Below, piece by piece: positions 6,847 through 9,455 of a stretch of 9,455 nt of DNA. Source of the DNA: Thermoflexales bacterium (lineage in GTDB: Bacteria; Chloroflexota; Anaerolineae; J036; Brachytrichaceae); the NCBI GenBank assembly GCA_017998555.1, contig JAGOCU010000060.1, positions 1 to 9,455 on the forward strand, read 5' to 3'. Below the pieces are notes generated by a model. The model was given only the letters and a program-made list of their open reading frames with translations. It was not told where the DNA came from and did not search any database. A program made the translations under genes and the position numbers. Within the stretch, counting starts at the first letter, position 1. Each line of letters opens with the position of its first letter.

Positions 6847-7962
6847 ATGGCAAACCCCGAACAGTTCCTGCAGGCCTTGCCCGCAAAACGCATCAAGCCC
6901 GCGGACGGCATGTCCGTCACCGCCGACGTGTGGGAGGAAGCCCACGACTATCACCGGCATCAGCTTCGGGCCGTGGCCCGGCTTGGGCTGGGTCACGGCA
7001 TTTTGACCGGGTTGACGGTCATCGCGAGCGACCCGGCCGACCGTTCGGTCTATGTCACGCCCGGCGCGGCGCTGGACGGTGACGGAAACCTGATTGTCGT
7101 CAGCAAGCCGGTGGCCTTCAACCTGGCCAACGCGATCGGGGATGTTCGCCTGTTTCTCAGTTTTGGCGAGAGCGCGCCGCGCCTGGAGCGGCTTACCCAG
7201 GACGACAATGCGCTGCGGGTGCGCCAGGAGTACGCGATCGAGGCCGGCGACAAGCCGCCGTCCTCCGCCCATGTCGAACTCGCCCGCATCCTGCGCAGCG
7301 CAAAGACCGCGCCCGCGATGAATCCGAAGGATCCGGCCCACCCCATCGAGAATGAAATCGACGCGCGTTTCCGCAGCGCCATTGGGCCGGGCGAAGCGAG
7401 AGTTCTGGCTGTCGGCATCGTCCAGGTGGGAGGCCCAAGCCCGAAGGCGGTCGCCGGCATCAATGCGCTGGCGCGCTCGGCCGGCAAGGCCGGGATACGC
7501 GTCGCGGTCGATGCGGCCGTTCCGCCCGGCGGGGCGCTCGGCAAATACGGGTTGATCTTCATCCTGGCAAGCGGCGCTTTCACGCTCAAGGCCGACGACA
7601 TGAAGGGGCTGTATAGCGCGCTGCAGGGCGGCGCGACATTGGTCGCTGAAGCGGCCGCGGGAGATGGTCCTGCCGAAGCGGGTTTGCGGGATCTTTTTCA
7701 GACCCTGGGCGTGCAATTGCGCGAATTGGGTCCCGGGCATGTCCTGTTGAGCGAGCCGCATGTCTTTGGCGCCCTGCCGGCCGGCTCGGCCGGCGCTGGC
7801 GCGCTGCTCGCCAGCGACAATGGCGTCTTGTTCAGTTTGCGCGATTACGCGACCCTGTGGCAGGGCGAGCGCGCTGGCGGGCCGGCCAGTCGCGAGGAAA
7901 TTCGGGCCGGGCACGAGTTCGGGCAGAATGTGCTGACCTGGGCTGGCGGACGGGCACGCTAG
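6847..7962 (+). CDS. Tail-accessory N-terminal domain fused to a DUF4159-like C-terminal domain
   Basis: A 371-residue protein that I recognise only in parts. Residues ~24-95 carry YHRHQLRAVARLGLGHGILTG, then VTPGAALDGDGNLIVV (70-85). This 'YHrxhlrlh...G..tGL.V / PG.ALD..G..I.V' pattern is one I associate with proteins beside eCIS and tail baseplate genes, possibly fibre or baseplate attachment. The segment to ~200 continues mixed alpha/beta (VRQEYAIE, AHVELARIL). Residues ~210-368 resemble DUF4159: YGLIFILASGAFTLKADDMK (234-253), GGATLVAEAA (261-270), LRDLFQTLGVQLRELGPGHVL (280-300), DNGVLFSLRDYATLWQG (324-340) and a terminal GHEFGQNVLTWAGG. DUF4159 has a glutamine-amidotransferase-like fold, and no catalytic Cys is present: the protein has no cysteine. 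There is no signal peptide. It starts 11 nt after the tail I gene. Role unknown; probably structural or ligand binding. Confidence 0.75.
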   Translation: MANPEQFLQALPAKRIKPADGMSVTADVWEEAHDYHRHQLRAVARLGLGHGILTGLTVIASDPADRSVYVTPGAALDGDGNLIVVSKPVAFNLANAIGDVRLFLSFGESAPRLERLTQDDNALRVRQEYAIEAGDKPPSSAHVELARILRSAKTAPAMNPKDPAHPIENEIDARFRSAIGPGEARVLAVGIVQVGGPSPKAVAGINALARSAGKAGIRVAVDAAVPPGGALGKYGLIFILASGAFTLKADDMKGLYSALQGGATLVAEAAAGDGPAEAGLRDLFQTLGVQLRELGPGHVLLSEPHVFGALPAGSAGAGALLASDNGVLFSLRDYATLWQGERAGGPASREEIRAGHEFGQNVLTWAGGRAR

Positions 7963-8008
7963 CGCCGCCGCCGATACGCGAGAATCGATTCGCTGGGAAT
8001 AACAACCG
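7963..8008 (+). other. Longest intergenic gap, with a 10-bp palindrome
   Basis: This 46-nt gap holds the perfect palindrome GAATCGATTC (7982-7991) and a weak hairpin of GCGA and TCGC arms around an 8-nt loop. There is no U-tract, so it is not a convincing terminator. GGGA at 7995-7998 lies 10 nt before the ATG at 8009 and is the likely ribosome site. The palindrome could be an operator or chance; it is the only candidate for a regulatory break in the operon. Confidence 0.3.
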
Positions 8009-8866
8009 ATGCCAAGACTCTTCATCACCGACCGGGATGGCTGGATGCGCGAGTTCAAGCTTGACAAAAGCTTGGTTTATCTCGGCAGCGATCCGCGCTG
8101 CGACGTGGTGCTGGATAGCGCGCGCGGCAGCGGCATCGCGGCCCGGCACGCCCAGCTTCTGGCATCGGCCAGCCGGCCCGGCGACAGGCGCCTGGTCAAT
8201 CTCAGCGACGTCGATGTCGCGCTGGGAACGGCCGGCGAAGTGCTGCCGTCCCGCGCGGCCACCGAGATCGCGCCGGGCATGGTCTTCAAACTCGGCGAAT
8301 ACACCATTTTGATGCGCGGCGATGACGAACCGGTGTTGCCCATGCTCGTCGGAGGAACGCTCACCCGGGTGGGGCCACTCGCGATCGCGGCGCCAGCGGG
8401 CGCTTTGGGCGCGCTCCCTCCCGCGGGCGGCACGGGCGGATTGCCGGCGTTCGTGCTGGCCCGGGGCGGGGGGAGCGTCAGCTCCGACAAGATCGGGATG
8501 CAGGTCACGCTGTCGAGCCCGATCCTGGCCCCCGACTTGCCGATTGAGGGCCGGGTCGTCGTGCAAAACACCGGGGACGAGGCGGGCGTGCAATTCCGGG
8601 TTGAAGTGAGCGGCCTGCCTCTGGCCTGCTACGAACTCGGGGCGAGCCCGCTCCTCTTTCCGGGCGCGACCAAGGACGTGGCCATTCGGATCATCCATCC
8701 AAAGGGGCCAAGCCTGCCGGCCGGGGAACGGACGTTCACGATTCGGGTGACCGCCCCCGACGCCTATCCGGGCGAGGCGGCTGCGGCCAGCGCCACGGTT
8801 CGCGTTGCGCCGTACTTCGCGCACAGCGCGCTGCTGCGGCTGCGCCCCCAGGAGGTAAAGGCGTGA
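8009..8866 (+). CDS. FHA-domain protein with C-terminal Ig-like domain; phosphopeptide site degenerate
   Basis: A 285-residue cytoplasmic-looking protein. Residues ~1-105 form an FHA fold: LVYLGSDPRCDVVLD (22-36), IAARHAQLLA (43-52), a NLSDVDVALGT segment (64-74), and KLGEYTILMR (94-103). FHA domains bind phosphothreonine through the Arg of 'GR' and the Ser of 'SxxH'; here these are S27 and A44 (with H47 kept), so phosphothreonine binding is doubtful. Residues ~105-155 are a Gly/Ala/Pro linker. Residues ~160-270 look like an Ig-like/CARDB-type sandwich: LPIEGRVVVQNTGDEAGVQF (177-196), LFPGATKDVAIRIIHPKG (216-233), and AGERTFTIRVTAPDAYPG (238-255). FHA proteins regulate T6SS assembly (Fha/TagH), so by analogy this may dock on the baseplate or a kinase pathway. 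Its 3' end holds the ribosome site of the next gene, which it overlaps by GTGA. Confidence 0.85.
   Translation: MPRLFITDRDGWMREFKLDKSLVYLGSDPRCDVVLDSARGSGIAARHAQLLASASRPGDRRLVNLSDVDVALGTAGEVLPSRAATEIAPGMVFKLGEYTILMRGDDEPVLPMLVGGTLTRVGPLAIAAPAGALGALPPAGGTGGLPAFVLARGGGSVSSDKIGMQVTLSSPILAPDLPIEGRVVVQNTGDEAGVQFRVEVSGLPLACYELGASPLLFPGATKDVAIRIIHPKGPSLPAGERTFTIRVTAPDAYPGEAAAASATVRVAPYFAHSALLRLRPQEVKA
8850..8856 (+). promoter_or_regulatory. Strong Shine-Dalgarno that fixes a GTG start
   Basis: AGGAGGT, the best ribosome binding site in the window, lies in the last codons of the FHA gene with a 6-nt spacer to GTG 8863. This decides the start of the VWA gene, which has no nearby in-frame ATG, and implies high translation relative to its neighbours. 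Confidence 0.8.
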
Positions 8867-9455
8867 CCCATCGACTGGTTATCGGCCGCGCCATCGCTGC
8901 CGGGCTGCTCGCCGTTTCCGCTGCGCTGGGCGCGGCCTCCGCGCAAGCGAGCCTGCCCAACGGCGCAACCATCTCCTCCATCGCCATTTCCGGCGTCGAC
9001 ACCGCGGGTTTCCCGCGGGTGGTCTCGTATGTCAGCATCTTGAGCGACGGCGGTCTTCCGGCCAGCGGCGTCAGCGGGGCCGATCTCAAGGTGCTCGAGG
9101 ATGGCATCGAGGTGCCCGCCGCCGATGTTGAGGCGCAGGGCGACACGTCCCAACCGATCGGCATCTCCTTTGCGATCGATACGGCGACTTCTCCGGACGA
9201 GCTCAACGCGATCAAGGCCGTCGTGCGGGCGATGATCAATGGGTTTTCAGCCCGCGATCAGGGGGCGATCATCGGGTTCGGCGGGACGGCCCAGGTGGCC
9301 CAGGCTGCCACCGGCAATGCCCAGGCGCTGCTCAGCGCGCTGGACGGCCTGAAAGCCGGGGGCACCTTCACCGCCATGAACGATGGCGCCCAGGCCGCGG
9401 CCCGCGAGGCCGCCGCCTTTACGGCGTCATCGGCGCGCCGGGCCGTGGCGCTCTT
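8863..9455 (+). CDS. Exported VWA-domain protein, 3' end beyond the window
   Basis: An open frame from GTG 8863 runs off the window after 197 codons with no stop. The N-terminus, MTHRLVIGRAIAAGLLAVSA, is a signal peptide: basic residues, a hydrophobic core, and a likely cut after ASA27 or AQA29. There is no lipobox Cys, so it is secreted or periplasmic unless a later anchor exists. Residues ~37-97 are a beta-rich domain containing VSYVSILSDGG and the motif DLKVLEDGIEVPAADVE (74-90), as in the Ig-like part preceding VWA domains of the COG2304-like group. A VWA domain starts near 98: GISFAIDTATSPDE, GAIIGFGGTAQV, then LKAGGTFTAMNDG. The metal site is partly degenerate: the DxSxS motif reads D106-T-A108-T-S110, while the later Thr (T168) is kept. 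The GTGA overlap and strong ribosome site bind it to the FHA gene. Its ligand is unknown. Confidence 0.85.
   Translation, partial: MTHRLVIGRAIAAGLLAVSAALGAASAQASLPNGATISSIAISGVDTAGFPRVVSYVSILSDGGLPASGVSGADLKVLEDGIEVPAADVEAQGDTSQPIGISFAIDTATSPDELNAIKAVVRAMINGFSARDQGAIIGFGGTAQVAQAATGNAQALLSALDGLKAGGTFTAMNDGAQAAAREAAAFTASSARRAVAL

Noticed and set aside
4844..6886. 680-codon minus-strand open frame
   Set aside because: It lies antisense to the J-like and tail I-like genes, both with clear family motifs. Its product is Arg/Asp/Gly/His-rich with no recognisable domain, as expected from the complement of high-GC codons.
7963..8008. Rho-independent terminator
   Set aside because: The hairpin arms are only 4 bp and no T-run follows; the FHA gene begins directly after.
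6832..8067. 411-codon minus-strand open frame
   Set aside because: Antisense shadow of the DUF4159-like gene; no motif and no plausible ribosome site context.
7832..8824. 330-codon minus-strand open frame
   Set aside because: Antisense to the FHA gene, which has a clear domain on the plus strand.

Overview
The window is a dense, GC-rich, single-strand gene block (all genes on +). It carries the baseplate and spike section of a phage-tail-like contractile injection system, most like the extracellular contractile injection systems (eCIS; Afp/PVC-type 'tailocins'). The organism cannot be named from this sequence. High GC, the TIGR02242-type tail protein I, and tail genes mixed with FHA, VWA and DUF4159-like domains suggest a free-living environmental bacterium. 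Chloroflexota is a weak guess; Actinomycetota, Myxococcota or a proteobacterium remain possible.

Layout. Positions 2-367: 3' end of a Pro/Ser-rich protein with a charged amphipathic C-terminal helix, of unknown function. 370-1143: tube-initiator/hub protein with a CIS_tube-like domain and a C-terminal LysM (Afp7/Pvc7-like). 1140-2981: VgrG/gpD-gp5 spike (Afp8/Pvc8-like). 3007-3339: PAAR-like spike tip. 3341-3751: gp25-like sheath initiator/wedge. 3755-5833: gp6/J-like wedge (Afp11/Pvc11-like). 5840-6835: tail protein I-like wedge with an extra N-terminal beta-rich domain. 6847-7962: unusual protein joining a tail-accessory N-terminal domain to a DUF4159-like C-terminal domain. 8009-8866: degenerate FHA domain plus an Ig-like beta-sandwich. 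8863 to the window end: exported von Willebrand A (VWA) protein, cut by the window edge, with a GTG start.

How the genes work together. The tube initiator seats on the trimeric spike, PAAR sharpens the spike, and gp25, J and I build the wedges that start the sheath. The last three genes are not structural proteins of a classical phage. Tight spacing (ATGA and GTGA overlaps, mostly gaps under 30 nt) argues that they belong to the same transcription unit and do accessory, regulatory or anchoring jobs. Sheath, tube, tape measure, AAA+ ATPase, cap and toxin genes are not in the window and should lie upstream or downstream.

No RNA genes, insertion sequences, CRISPR arrays or convincing promoters or terminators were seen. 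There is no gene-free stretch over 300 bases; the longest gap is 46 nt (7963-8008).
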